A stretch of 64,000 nt of DNA from Chlamydomonas reinhardtii (Eukaryota; Chlorophyta; Chlorophyceae; Chlamydomonadales; Chlamydomonadaceae): NCBI RefSeq assembly GCF_000002595.2, contig NC_057013.1:3357087-3421086 (forward strand), given 5' to 3'. Within the stretch, counting starts at the first letter, position 1; each line of letters opens with the position of its first letter. The notes beneath the pieces were generated by a model. That model was given only the letters and a program-made list of their open reading frames with translations, was not told where the DNA came from and did not search any database. A program made the position numbers and the translations under genes. Below are positions 1 through 11,425 of the stretch, piece by piece.

Positions 1-951
1 GGTGGATGGCTGGTTACAGGCCGTGAGTGCATGTGTGCGGGTATGGGAAAGTGGGGAAGATTATGTGGGTGGATGGACGCGAGCGAATGAGAATTGCTGC
101 ATCTGTGCACGAGAGCTGTTGGGGTGTTGTCCGAATGGAAGAAAACCGGCGGCCGATGAAGGCGCGGTGAAGCCAATAATGCGTCCTGATCTGTGAAAGG
201 GATCGGTGGGGGTCCATTGATCATGCAGCATCTGAAACTATCTGAAACAACAATCCTGAACAAACAACTCAACCCTTTCGAGCGTACACAGTTGAATGTG
301 GTTGCAGCTGGGGTAGCTGGGCCCTACTGCTGTTGCTTGTGTATAGTAGGGTACAGTGCACGCGCGTGTTGTGGAATCATATGGTTAGCTCTACGTTGTG
401 CTCTTTCATTAACTGTTGCCTCTCGTGGTGCGCGTCTCGGTGGCTCAAGGTGAATTTGCTCTGAGTGAAGGTTTAATGCACCGGCACAGGCAGGACATGG
501 ACGAAACGCCGAGGGCGGGCGACTCTTGACCCTGGCTCGCCAGTTGAAGTGCCGGTAGCGTGAGCTTACAGACTGACATCAACCTTTGTCACATTCAACT
601 CAGTACGTCCCACTACCGGCTCACTACGAGTAGCTGGTACAAGCAATCCAACTCGTGACGTCCGGTAGATAGCACCGGAGCAGCCGCACGCCCGATAGGC
701 ACACACCGTACGTCCGTACCTCACCGGTATGCGTTTCCCTATTCCTTCAAACCCCTTCCCGCCGGAAGGTCTGTCCGTCTGAAGGGCATGTATGCAGCAT
801 GCCAGACCCATTATTCAGTAACACACACAGTCTAGTAAACCCCCAGGTAGGCCTCTCCTAGCTTCAAGCACCACTCCGGGAGGGGCCGTGTGTTGCCTCC
901 GTGTGCCACCAAGTATGATCAGTGCCGTATGAGTGACATTATACGGTTGTA
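1..951. other. Intergenic, nothing recognised
   Basis: I see no coding exon with domain support and no clear repeat here. Short open frames exist on both strands but show no recognisable motif, no splice continuity and no paralogue in the window. Confidence 0.4.
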
Positions 952-1000
952 GTACCGGTAGGCATGCAGTACGAACAAACATGCTCCTCATACATGCACC
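952..1000. repeat. 49-bp direct repeat, left copy, flanking a LINE relic
   Basis: This segment, starting GTACCGGTAGGCATGCAGTA, recurs at 2690-2738 with two mismatches. The two copies bracket the decayed LINE fragment exactly, so they are best read as an unusually long target-site duplication. Confidence 0.7.
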
Positions 1001-2689
1001 GCTGGTTTCCCCAGCACAACGTATTTTACCAACGTACTAGCCGACGAGGGCAGCGTACAGTACGTAGTACATAGTACGCGTACTACGAACTACGCAACCC
1101 TGGATGCGCGAGCACTCAACACGAAGCAAACTGAAACCCGTATCACCGGCACCCGACGCCCACACCCCAGAGGCCTCAGGTTCAAGGCGAGGGAGGCGGG
1201 GAGTCCACGAACATGCAGTCCCCGACATCCCGCGCAAGTACCGGATGCTGAGAGGGCACCAATATACCAAGACTAACATAAGATTGCAGCCGACCCCAGA
1301 AGTCGGAGATAAGCGATACACTTATACTCAGCACGCGCGTACACCAGCCATAATAACCACCTGGTGCGAACACAGGTCCATGCGGACAACGCGGCCAGAC
1401 ACACCACATCCCAAACCGGCGGCGCCAGCCCAGCAGGCAGCTGCACCAACCAAAGATCAGCACGCGTGAAACACGCATCCCCCGACTCCGGCTCGGCACC
1501 CATGGCCATGTTCTTCCGCCCCACAACGCAGTCCCAGAAACGGTGCCGGCGGTCCCCGTCACACATATCCATCGCACAAGCCTGACATAGAGGCATCCTC
1601 ACTCCAGACGCACGGCGATTATCATTCTTCGAAAATGCCCAACAAGCATTGGCTGCCACCCGCCACAGCGCCTTCTTGTGGCGGTTCTCCCACTTTAACG
1701 TCCACAAACGGGCCAGAGTGCCGGCAAAGGCTCCAGCGGCCTGAGCCGCTTCCCCCTCTGGCAGCCCAGCAGCCCGACATACAGCAAATGCTTAGCCCGC
1801 AGCGCGGACAGCTGGGGAGCTGCATCACCGTCCCCGCCAGCACGAAGTACTCGACAGGAGAAGGGGCAGTCCCCCGTCTGGCACCCACCCCAATCCCCGG
1901 GCCACCTGCTCCAGGGCCCCAGCCACCGCCCGTTGCACGTCTCCGGCCGGGAGCGGCACGAAAGCGGCACTCCCACGAGCCACCCGGGCCTCCGCCGCCG
2001 CCGCCTCCCAGCCGGTGGGGAGCAGTGCGATCGCCGCCGCAAAGCGGTCTGCAGCCTGCAGGGGCGAGTCAGGCCCCACCAGCGGGGACGGCAGCGCCCT
2101 CCGGGGCCCCCACCCAAACACAGGACGCCACACCTTCTTCAGACACAGATCTACCACTGCCTCCTCAAACCCGGTACCCCACCCCACCCCGCACGGCAGG
2201 CGTAGGCCGCCCGCACCTCCAGCTGGTCACACGGCGCTGCCAGCTGACCCACGTACAGAAGCCCCGGCAAGGCAAACACATATGCAAACGCCTTGTCAAA
2301 ATCCCGATCATTGTCACACAGTGCCGGATTCACCCACAGCGGCACATGGGAAACCCAGGGCCCCGGGGCGGGCGACGCCACCCACGTCACGGGCGGCAAA
2401 TGAGCCGCAGCACCAAACAAACGCAAAACGGCGCGCTGCCCGGGGAAACTGGTTTGTCCAGAACGCGCGAATCACCACCCCGCAACAACAGGCACAGCGG
2501 CGTGGCCGCCGGGTGGCACCTACGCAGCCACGCCTCCGCCACCTTCGTCCATGGCGGCACAAAGGGCAGCACGCCCCCCGCACACACCGAACGGCCATGC
2601 CAGCGTGACATGCCTGCACATGCTGCCGCAAAGGCAGGAGCCCCACGCCATCACACACCGTCGTTAACTCGAGTTCTGTCAACGCTCTG
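1001..2689 (-). mobile_element. Decayed, 5'-truncated L1-like LINE (ORF2 C-terminal half and 3' UTR)
   Basis: Minus-strand frames resemble, in the same order, the C-terminal third of ORF2 of the intact LINE at 12-19.7 kb. About 2426-2151 matches the block LPPVT...GPW...LPLW.NP. About 2100-1825 matches the region ending LGW..G...PLL. About 1580-1182 matches HHFWDCVV (here HRFWDCVV), LWLVQ.P.GL..VWD.VCLAA and the terminal DFW.RL..FVSL...LVP.QHP...DSPP.SP. The matching frame changes several times, so at least two or three frameshifts have accumulated and the copy is dead. The ORF2 stop corresponds to 1182; 1001-1181 would be 3' UTR, and 1001-1101 recurs at 10389-10503. The endonuclease and reverse transcriptase are absent. 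Confidence 0.8.
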
Positions 2690-2738
2690 GTACCGGTAGG
2701 CATGCAGTACCAACAAACATGCTCCTCAAACATGCACC
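2690..2738. repeat. 49-bp direct repeat, right copy
   Basis: Partner of 952-1000 (two mismatches), abutting the truncated 5' side of the LINE relic. Confidence 0.7.
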
Positions 2739-2951
2739 ATCAGTCCACCCACGCCCGACGCACTCGCGCTCACCTCCAGGCACTTGCCCACACTAGCACG
2801 GCAGTAGTCCTAACCAACCACCCGGCCACGCACGCCACCAGGCGCCGTGCTAGCTTCACCCACGCACCCAGAAAACACTACCCCAACATGCTGCATCAGC
2901 AAACCGAGCGAGCGAGGTTGAATATCGATGCCGTCCGCCTATCTGCCTGTA

Positions 2952-5342
2952 CTAATCCGCTGCCGCTGGTAGCGGGTATCCGGCTTTCGCGCTCCAGGCT
3001 GCAATGGCGCTGCGCAGCTGTTTGTTGGGCACCAGGTGCGTGTGTACCAACGGCAGGTTGGTGCGTGGCGAGGTGGCGTTGCCGGCCGCCAGCCACTGCT
3101 CGATGCCGGGCCGGTTGTAGGAGTGCCCGTCCGCCGTGACCACGGGCTCGCTCATCACGTCCTGCGTGATTGGGCAAATGAACTCGCTCGGGATCGCGTG
3201 CCGTGGGAAGCTGGCGGCAGCAACAGCTGCGGCGGCTGCGGCGGCTGCATTGCTGCGCACTGGTGACAGCAGAGCCGGGTCGCGCTGCAATGGCGGTGGC
3301 GGCGGCAATACCGCCGCCGCCGGTGGTGCTGCTGATGGTGCCGCCTGTGGCGGTGAGGCGGCTGCCGCTGCCTGCTGCTGCTGGTGCTGGCGCGGTGGCT
3401 GGTGTGGCTGTGGCTGTTGTGGCGGTTGTGCCGTGGGCGGCATCCTCATGTGTTGCAAGCCTGCCTGCAGCGGCGCCGCCCCATACACTGGCAACGGTGG
3501 CGTAGGTGGCGGCGCAACCGGAACAGGTGGGTACCGCTCGTGCGCCTGAAGGCATTCCATTCGTGCGGAAAAAGCAAGGGCGGACGGCGAACTCACGACA
3601 TGACGCAGCAGCACCACAATAGCAACACAGCAGCAGGCGCCCCATCTTGCATTACAACGGACGGCGCTGGTCTCGCTGCGGTTATGCAGCCCAAGCCCGG
3701 CCTGATGACTTCGTGTAAATGTACCATCACCAGTAAACTGCAGTGCAGCCCAGCGCACATATGTTTAGCTTTCATCATTGGCCCCCATTGCTTTACCATA
3801 GGTCACACACCTACCGCTTGCGCTGGCGGCTGCCAGCGGGGCGCGCCTGCACCAGCACCCGCCGGCGAGTGCGGGTGACGCAGGCGCAGCACGGACTGGA
3901 TCCAGGACAACAGCGCCATCTCGTCCAGGCCGGTGCGTGCCAGCGCCTTGTCCGGCCCGAACTCGTACAAGCCCAGCAGGCCCTCCCCCTCCTGGCGCCC
4001 GCTGTTGATGCCGTCCAGCATGTCGCTCAGGGCCATGGCGCTCAGCAGGAAGTAATCCACCGACCGGTCGCCGCCGCCCGCAGCCGTCGGCTGGCCCAGC
4101 ACGGCGCGTAGGTTGGAGCCAATGCGCTGGCGTAGGGCGTCCGCGGCGGCTCGGGAGTCTGTTGCGCGGATTCTGGAGCCCTTCCGCAGCTCGGTGGACA
4201 GCGCCTCGTCTGCTTTGTTGTAGACCACGGCAATGTGCTGGCGCTTTGCCTGTGTTCGGGGCGGATGCGACGAACACGGGAGGTTTCCGCCAGCAGGGAG
4301 CCTTTAGGTGGTGTCACACACTACTACCACACACCAGCAGCAGGGGTCACGCCCATTGAATGTAAGGCTCGTTGGTAGAGGAGGTCGGTGTAGGGGTAAC
4401 AACCCCACCGGTTTAGGCCTTAAATGGCATCACGCACGCGCGCTCTCGCGCATGCACCTGCTCAGGACCCGAGTCAGTGTGCGCGCCGCCAGCTATCTAG
4501 AATTGCAGGCCCGAACAATACAGAGCGCAGCATGCATTCGGCGGTCCGCCTGCCGCCGAGCCCAACGGCACCAAACACACATCTCGCATCGCGGAACGAA
4601 GCCACCCCTCCCAGCCGCCCCACACATGCACCCAACGCCGCCACCCCACCGAGCAACCCATGCACGCACTTCACCCTGCATGCTGCGCGTGCACCCACTC
4701 ACGATGCAGGCCTTGATCACGGTGGCGTCCGCCTCACGAACGGTGTCCGACGTGACAAGCAACACGCAGTCGAAGCTGGACAGGCACATGTCGCGGAAGT
4801 ACTGCGCGGCGGGGCACTCGGTCGTGCCGGCCCCTGGCAAGTCCCACAGGAACGCATTTGGGCCAAAGGCGTGCTTCACCGCGGTCACCCCCGGCTTCAC
4901 CGTTACCGGGACGCCAGCGTCGTTTGAGTGATGGTTTCCTGTCAAGCAAGGATGACAACACATTGGGTCAAGGTCACAGCAATCCAGCACAGGGACATCA
5001 GCAAGCAGCGGGTGCGGGCAGGTGCCGTCCGCAGTCCAGCACCTGGGCCAGCACCCAAGAGCAACGCCGTGCGAAAGGCTCACCCCACAGCTTGAGGAGC
5101 GCTTCTACGAGGCTGCTTTTGCCCGTGTTCACCGTGCCCGCGACCGCGATGTTATAAGCATAGGGTTCGAAACGAGGCAGCAGTGCGAGTGCGCCCAAGT
5201 CACTGCCTGCTGTGCATCGGAGACTAGTCGACACGGTCGTGGGCTTGGATCGAAGCAACTCTATGAGTTTGGGCAGCACAAGCTTTTTCAGCACCTCGGC
5301 GAGCGCCAAGCCCGACGCAACAATTGCCACGATTTCGGCCAT
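2952..5342 (-). CDS. IRG-type GTPase fused to a C-terminal U-box (copy A)
   Basis: Four exons: complement(2952..3545, 3815..4249, 4703..4938, 5084..5342). The junctions keep frame and encode about 507 aa. After a hydrophobic N-terminus comes a G domain: P-loop GTVNTGKSS (residues 69-77), G3 DLPG (119-122), G4 NKAD (176-179) and a later hydrophobic strand, YFLLSAMAL. The spacing and the WDLPGAGT block are typical of immunity-related GTPases (IRG, IIGP family). A Pro/Gln/Ala linker with a poly-Ala tract leads to a U-box at about 427-494, beginning IPSEFICPITQDVMSEPVV. U-boxes recruit E2 enzymes, so the protein is predicted to be a GTP-regulated E3 ubiquitin ligase. The start was chosen at MAEIV because the duplicate and the paralogous plus-strand gene begin in the same way. 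The role in immunity or membrane remodelling is inference. Confidence 0.85.
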
Positions 5343-5579
5343 TATACAGGCGTGCAGCTCGGCGCTCCAATCAGCCAAATGCAACAGGTAAGTTATGAAG
5401 GCACAGTGAAGAATAGGTCACAAAAGGCGCTGTGAGGTGGAGACGGCATGGTCTGGGCCTCGCCCCATGCGAATGGTTCGCATGAGAGCAGTTGGGACAG
5501 TGTTGGTAGGTCCGCCGTGCGTGCACTTCTTGTCAGTGAGGCCAGCACTCTCAAACCACAATTACAAGACATTCATGAG
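5343..5579. promoter_or_regulatory. Shared divergent promoter, IRG pair A
   Basis: These 237 bp separate the two divergent start codons and are largely conserved in copy B (26132-26366). A palindrome, CATGCGAATGGTTCGCATG, lies at 5466-5484 and is kept in copy B except for its first base. Nothing else in the interval is recognisable. Co-regulation of the two GTPases is inferred from the arrangement. Confidence 0.6.
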
Positions 5580-7430
5580 ATGGGCATTGTCAAGGATGTT
5601 GCTATAGGAATAGCGATTGGGGCGACCCTACCAATTTGGGGTCCATTTGTCGCGGGGAACAAGGCGGTGGACGTGCTCCTGCATGCATTACGCAAGAAGC
5701 CTACCAAGCTGGCACCTAGCTTAGAGGGCGAGTACGCGGACTGGCGCGACAAGAAGTGCATTGTTGAGAACGCACGCTGGCAGGTTTTCAATGAGCGTGT
5801 TCGGAAGCGGCTGCCTCACTTCGAGTCGGAGAAGTATAACATCGCCTTCGTTGGGGACGTGAAGGCTGGCAAAAGCTCGCTGGTGAACGCGGTGCGCGGC
5901 ATGCCCGACTGGGAGCATCCTGGACTGGAGGACCCATACAACAAGCAGTGTGACCAGCGTAAGGGCGGCTGGGTGCGCATGTTTAGTGCCAGGGTTGGGG
6001 GCCGGTGACCATGGGGTGCGGTCTGGTGCGCGTTCTGAGTTCAATTGGCGGGGGTTGCGTCCAACTCCCGGTGTAGGCCACCTGAGAGCACCCAGTTGAT
6101 GCAGAGGACATGACTGAACATTTCTCTGGCGACGCGCAACACAGGTGGCATCCCGCGCATGGGTAAGGCGGCCGTGGACTTCGCGGAATGCACCATGGCT
6201 TGCGCACGCTACGCTACCAATTTTCCCGATTCGGAGCATATGATCATCTGGGACGTGCCGGGTGCCGGCACCGAGAAGCACACGTAAGTGGCAGCTGACT
6301 TGCGGCTACAGGCGCTGCCCGTTTAGCCCCCGCCACACACCCTCCTGGCTGTGGCGACCGAGCGGCGGCAGCAGGGTGCAATGTTACACTTGGATGCATC
6401 CACGTATCAAGCAGACCGGCGTAATAGCAATTCACTAACGGGGTGGAGGGACGGCCCATGGCGGCCGCATGGCCGTGTTTGGAGTGGGGCCTGCTCATCA
6501 GTCCTTTTCCACCCAAAGGGTGCCCAGCCGGGCCCGCCACGACTGCTTGCCCATACACATGGGGACAACCAAACCCAAACAGTCCCATGCCAGATTCCTC
6601 TGTATGCATGTGGTCAAGTCCGTGCTGCAGGCCGGGCATGCGCTCCGCTGGGGTAGCAGTATGCCGCGCGCGGCAGTTCTCCACTTTGCATCCTCGCACT
6701 TCTCCAAGTCCTCCCTCCTTGCCTGCACTCCTCCTTCTGCAGCGCCGCCAGCTACTACCAGGACAAGGCGCTGTACGCCTTTGACTGCCTCATCCTGGTC
6801 ACCGGCGACGCCTTCCGCGAGGTGGACAGGCACATCCTGTTGGAGGCGCAGCGTCGCAAGCAGGCCGTGGCAATTGTGCGCTCCAAGTGCGACACGACGG
6901 TGCAGGCCTGTCTCAAGCGCGACCGCACCAAGACGCCCGAGGCGGCCGTGCAGGAGTTCCAGACCCGCTACAGGCAGGACATGCGCAAGCGGCTGGCGGA
7001 TCTGGGCGTTGACGCCAACAAGGTCAAGATATTCCTCGTGAACAGGTGTGCGTGGGGGGCGGCGGTGGTACAAGGGGTATGGGCGGTGGCAATGCGGGCG
7101 AGAAGCGCACGTAGTGGGCGATAGTGAGCCGGCTGGCTGGGTTGCAAGTACCAGCTCAAAGCCCGGGGGTGTATGCGGGATGAGTTGTTAGTAGGCAACA
7201 TCGGCCCTACCCTTGATGCTGCTGAATAGTTGCAGGTACCCGTATGCCCTTTGCCCCAGCACCCTGCTGCTCAGCAAGCAACCCGCGGCCAACAGGCTTT
7301 ATTTACTGTGCGCGTGTTGTATATGTGCGTGCATGCGCGCAGGTTCGCGTTCACACAGCCAGATGAGCTCGCATTCGATGAGGCGGACCTCATTAAGTGG
7401 CTCGCCATGGAGTTAAGCAAGAAGCACTGA
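5580..7430 (+). CDS. Stand-alone IRG-type GTPase (copy A)
   Basis: Four exons: 5580..5958, 6145..6283, 6743..7045, 7343..7430. All junctions keep phase and give 302 aa. The N-terminus is hydrophobic (about 7-30). The P-loop GDVKAGKSS is at 92-100, G3 WDVPGAGT at 162-169 and the G4-like SKCD at 220-223 in the context VAIVRSKCD, which resembles the VRTKVD block of animal IRGs. IFLVN follows, as in the IRG G5 region. The long helical C-terminal domain of vertebrate IRGs is short here. The frame stays open upstream to 5448, but MGIVK aligns with the MAEIV start of the divergent neighbour and is preferred. It is transcribed away from the U-box fusion gene. GTP binding is well supported; membrane or vacuole targeting is inference. 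Confidence 0.86.
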
Positions 7431-8334
7431 GGGAAGCCAGTACGGGCGTGCTCTGTGCGAGGCAGCGCCAATGCTTCGAACAGGGGCGTCCGTGAATGGG
7501 ACGATCGAACTGGAGAAGGGCGGAGGGAGGTGGCGGGCGGGGCGAGGCAGGATGGTAACAAACAGCAGTCACCAGGACATGCATGCGGTGTGCACGCGTG
7601 GCATTATGTTGTTGTGTGCGTGGTGCTTTTGGTGCTTGAGGTTGTCACTTGCGCGCCAGTTGACGTGTGCCGCCGCACTCGCTCCGCCGGTTGAGAGGTA
7701 GGACTGGGAGCGAGGCACGGCGCGTGTGCGCCGAGTGACGTGAAACGTAATTCAACCATACATACCTTACAAAGTGCATCGCTATCTGTGCTCCACAAGG
7801 CAGCACGTCAGTGTTAGTTGCGCTGCATACCCGCAAATGTACAATACGAGCACGTCATCAATAACGAGAGGCGAACGTACGATACATTGACTTGCGTGGT
7901 GGAGTTGTCAGTGAACGGCGTTATGGGGCGTTGGCCGCTGGGTGCATGCGCGTACCTTAATGATCCGCGGTGAGTGCATGCAGTTGCAGGTCTGAATGCC
8001 CATGTGTCAATGTGTTGGGGCACGAGAAGGAGAGCATGCATGTATGTAGATGCCGCTGCCCAAAACGCGGCGCCGGTGTGCGCATGGTCAACATGCAGGT
8101 GCCAGCAGGACACAGAGCACCACGCACGCACCGAGCGGCAGTGTTCTGACTGCATGGAAAACGGTTAGCGTGTTTGAACGTTGGCTTCGATTGGCGGTGC
8201 TTGCTTTATCGCTGGACCAAGCAGTGATCACACAAAACGACTTGGCCTGCCGTATGTGTCAGAGGTACAGCTAGAAACGCTACGTGCGGTGGAGGCGGTT
8301 CATTATGCTGCTGTCCAAGGTTTGCAGGAGATTC
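7431..8334. other. 3' flank of IRG gene, conserved in copy B
   Basis: Non-coding sequence downstream of the plus-strand IRG gene, matching 28092-28966. Probably 3' UTR and flank; no TGTAA-type polyadenylation signal was obvious and no further exon was recognised. Confidence 0.5.
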
Positions 8335-10388
8335 AGTTAACATGATGTGAGGGGCTCAGCCCATCTTTTCTCTAACCGTGTGTGAAACAATTTTAGATAG
8401 TGTGGTCATGTGCCTCCAGCAGGGGAATGGATTTACTACTGGGTGTGCTGCTCTTTGGCTTGATTGAACGTCGCAAACGCAGCGGAATGGTACATGTGTG
8501 TATGGGGCAAACGTGTCTGTGCCCGTTCGAACATATTGGCTGCTGGATGTCCCGTCGCCTCGACAGAGACCAAGTCAGGTTATGCGCGTGAGGCGGATGC
8601 TGGGTGTTACTAGCGGTAACACAGCGGGGATTGAGTGTGTGAGGATTTGCTATCGCTGCTTGTAAACATGTCGTTGTCGATCGTCGCGCACCAGCCGCTT
8701 ACCCGCCGATGGCGTACAGGAGTAACTCCCGTGATGGCGTATATCGTGTTATGCCCAAAGTTTCCGTCACGGCGCTGCATTGGGGGAGGGCGGTTTTCCG
8801 GACGCGCGGGTCCCACTCGCGCACATGTGCATGTCCCTGCGGGCCGCCAAGCGTCAGCAGTTTGACCAGCCAACTGGCGGACATTGAGATAGATGGCATT
8901 CCTGGCTTCAACGGGTGCCGCCGGCGGTCTCAGCGGTAAGGTCATGACTCATGAGAGGAATGGGGCGGCGGCCCGCACAGCTGACCAGGCACCTGCGTGA
9001 TGTTGAGTGGCGAGCGCAGATCCGTGGCTAGCCCAGGCAGGTACGCGACCCTCTCTCCATAATCTGGGCAGCGCTCGTATCTTCCTTCGTTCGGAACGAA
9101 ATTTGCCCAAAAAGGCCTCTGGCGGACGAAATTTTTTTGATATTGACTTGGAATTTCGGCCAAAACGCACGGGATCTTGGGGGGTCTTTCGGCAAACAGA
9201 CGAAGGCATTTTTGGGATTTCGGCCACTTTTGGCCAAGGACAGGGAGTTCCAGCGGCTACTCCACGGCCGAAACCTGCGTGGCATACGGTAAGAAGGCTC
9301 AAAGGGCTGTATCTATGGGTGTTGACGGCGGGAGACAGGGGTTCCCCTGGCGGGAGAGTGAGGTTGGGTCGGCGGGAAGCGGGGGAGGAGTGGGCGTGTC
9401 GTGTCGGTGTCGACATCGTGCGGGTCGGGGGCGGAGCTCCCGGAAAAATTTTGGGGGTGAACGAAGCGGCGGCAGCCTGTTTCATCAACTAAACGAAGCC
9501 ATTTTAAGGAATTCGGCCACTGACGCCGCCCCTGCCTTCGTAAGATACGAGCGCTGAATCTGGGGTCGTCTCCAGACGTTTGTGACTTTGGGTATCAGGC
9601 CAAAGGGTTGGGACGCTGTGCCGTTTGCGCATCCCTTCATATCTCGGGCTGTTGCTGACGGCATGGTTTTGCGCTTGCCGTATGACGCTGATTCCCCGCC
9701 CCCCTCGCCGTGAGAGGTTGTGCGTGGTTGGTGGCTCTGTGTGTGGGAAGGATGCACGTGTGGGCGACCGTTCTAGTACCTGGACGCTTGCGCCCTGGTT
9801 AGTGCGTGCGCTGTGCGTGTGTCCTGTGGCCTAGACGTTTCCCGGCACTCCTGTGCCTAGGCTTGTGGCGTTGAGGCACAGCGGTGGGGCTCTGGCGGGT
9901 TGAGGCTTGGCTAGGACTCACTGTGCGCGGAGTCACACGGACTTTGCCCGCGGGAGGGTTTGCAGCAAAGTCGGGGTTGGTGGAGTCAAGTTTGGGCCCT
10001 GATAGCATGTGATGGCTCGGCGTCTTCGGGTGCTGGGACTGTCCCCTCTGTAACATCCGCATCCATAATACGCGTATTAATACAGCGTACTAGGATTCCT
10101 AGTACAGTACGGTAAAATACGGTGCATAATACGCTGGGCCAGGAAATCCGGGGGGGAAGCCGACGCAAACACGGCACGCGTGCCCGCACCATGCCCGAAT
10201 CGGTGTGAATTTGGATTTGCGCGGTCATAGTCTTCTAGCGGAATTTCCTTCAACTTATTATGCTCATATTGTTGTAAGAGAACACAGCTGCAGTGCGGAG
10301 AGCAGCCATGGTTCGCAAACTTCGACGGCCATCCTTTCCAGCACCCCTCGCGCCCCTCGCCCAGCCACGGCGCTGCCACGGCCCACCC
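8335..10388. other. Intergenic, no gene recognised
   Basis: Only short open frames without motifs. Small palindromes occur, such as GTGTTACTAGCGGTAACAC at about 8605. An AT-richer palindromic stretch lies at about 10070-10135. No domain, splice continuity or paralogue was seen. Confidence 0.4.
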
Positions 10389-10503
10389 CGCTGGTTTCCC
10401 CAGCACAACGTATTTTTCCACGTACTAGCCGACGAGGGCAGCGTACAGTACGTAGTACAGTACGTAGTACATAGTACGCGTACTACGAACTAGGCAACCC
10501 TGA
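10389..10503 (-). repeat. Short dispersed copy of the LINE-relic 3' end
   Basis: About 115 bp nearly identical to 1001-1101, starting GCTGGTTTCCCCAGCACAAC and ending in a run rich in GTAC/CGTAGTAC, with one extra internal 12-bp duplication. Because the 1001-1101 copy forms the 3' end of a LINE relic, this is probably a severely 5'-truncated member of the same family. Confidence 0.6.
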
Positions 10504-11425
10504 GCCCAGGTCCAGGGTGGGGCGGGGGCGGGCGATGCCAGACGCACATGCGGACGTGCGGACGGTGGAGGGTGCGTGGGGACAGGAGGGGCGCCATTGC
10601 CATTATTTGCAAGGCGACGGCGGGCTGCACTCACGGGAGCTCAGGAGGTAGCAAGTGAGTGGCATGTGCATATGTACATACGCTGGTGTGCAGGCTGGAC
10701 AAGCGCCTCATCTCGGTCCGCACCTCATGAAGCAATGACACGAGCAAACTTTGCCAGGTTGGCGTGCCCCGGCCCCCGCAGGCATTATACGTTTCACAGG
10801 CATTATTTAAGCCATCTGTTACACGAAGCTGTTGTACACCAGGAAGAAGAGGCCCCAGCGACGAAGTTCCGATACCCGGCTCGAATCCGCTAGTGTGATG
10901 ATCAAGGAGAGTGACCCACGAACCCTAGATGGGACCACCTGTAATCTTGCCTCCCTCCCCCGCGCCGAGCCACGGATCCAGGGCCTGCTGAAGGGCTATT
11001 TGCTGCACCTGCTAGTGGAGGCGAGGAACGCGGCGGCAATGCTGCCGCGTCACCGCGGCGGCATGAGGGTGAAAGGGTGAAGGGGAATTCTGACAACACA
11101 ACTGCGCCCATGTTGGCAGCAATCTTACGCGGTCGCCCAGTATGCCGGCTTGCTTCCGCCTTGTTGTTAGATAAAGTTTAGCAAATCAGCTTTGAAATAA
11201 GATGGCCCGTCCAAGGTCGTTGCTGACAGCGGTGCCCGAGTCCGAGTCGGTCCTGGCTTGGCGGTCTTTAAGCGTTTCATATGTCACGACTCATAATTCA
11301 GACTCGCTAAAGCCTGCTGTTCACTGTCGCCGACGAAGGCGAGGCCGTAGTCTGGCAAGAATGTGTGCGGGTCCAAGCGGGGCACCTCCCGCGCTCGAGG
11401 TAAGCCAGCAGGGCTCAGATTCCCA
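10504..11425. other. Intergenic, nothing recognised
   Basis: Short frames only. No motif or repeat relation was found apart from its position between the 10389-10503 repeat and the inverted repeat that starts near 11426. Confidence 0.35.

Larger units (their letters stand above)
2942..8334. repeat. Segmental duplication, copy A (IRG GTPase cassette)
   Basis: This segment of about 5.4 kb matches 23831-28966 in the same orientation. Both contain the same two divergent genes, their introns and about 900 bp downstream of the plus-strand gene. Exons are nearly identical; introns differ by substitutions and indels. For example, the last intron of the U-box gene is 269 bp here and 153 bp in copy B, and intron 2 of the plus-strand gene is 459 against 338 bp. 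Similarity stops abruptly near the stop codon of the U-box gene on the left and at about 8334 on the right. Confidence 0.92.

Noticed and set aside
1635-2699. 354-codon plus-strand open frame, Pro-rich
   Set aside because: It is antisense to the decayed LINE ORF2, whose minus-strand frames match the intact element. GC-rich coding leaves long open frames on the opposite strand.
5466-5484. Heat-shock element
   Set aside because: The GAA and TTC blocks are separated by three bases instead of the two needed, and no third block is present.
5448-5579. Upstream extension of the stand-alone IRG frame, conserved in both copies
   Set aside because: Conservation here only reflects the recent duplication. 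The downstream ATG aligns with the start of the divergent paralogue, and the palindrome lies in this segment.
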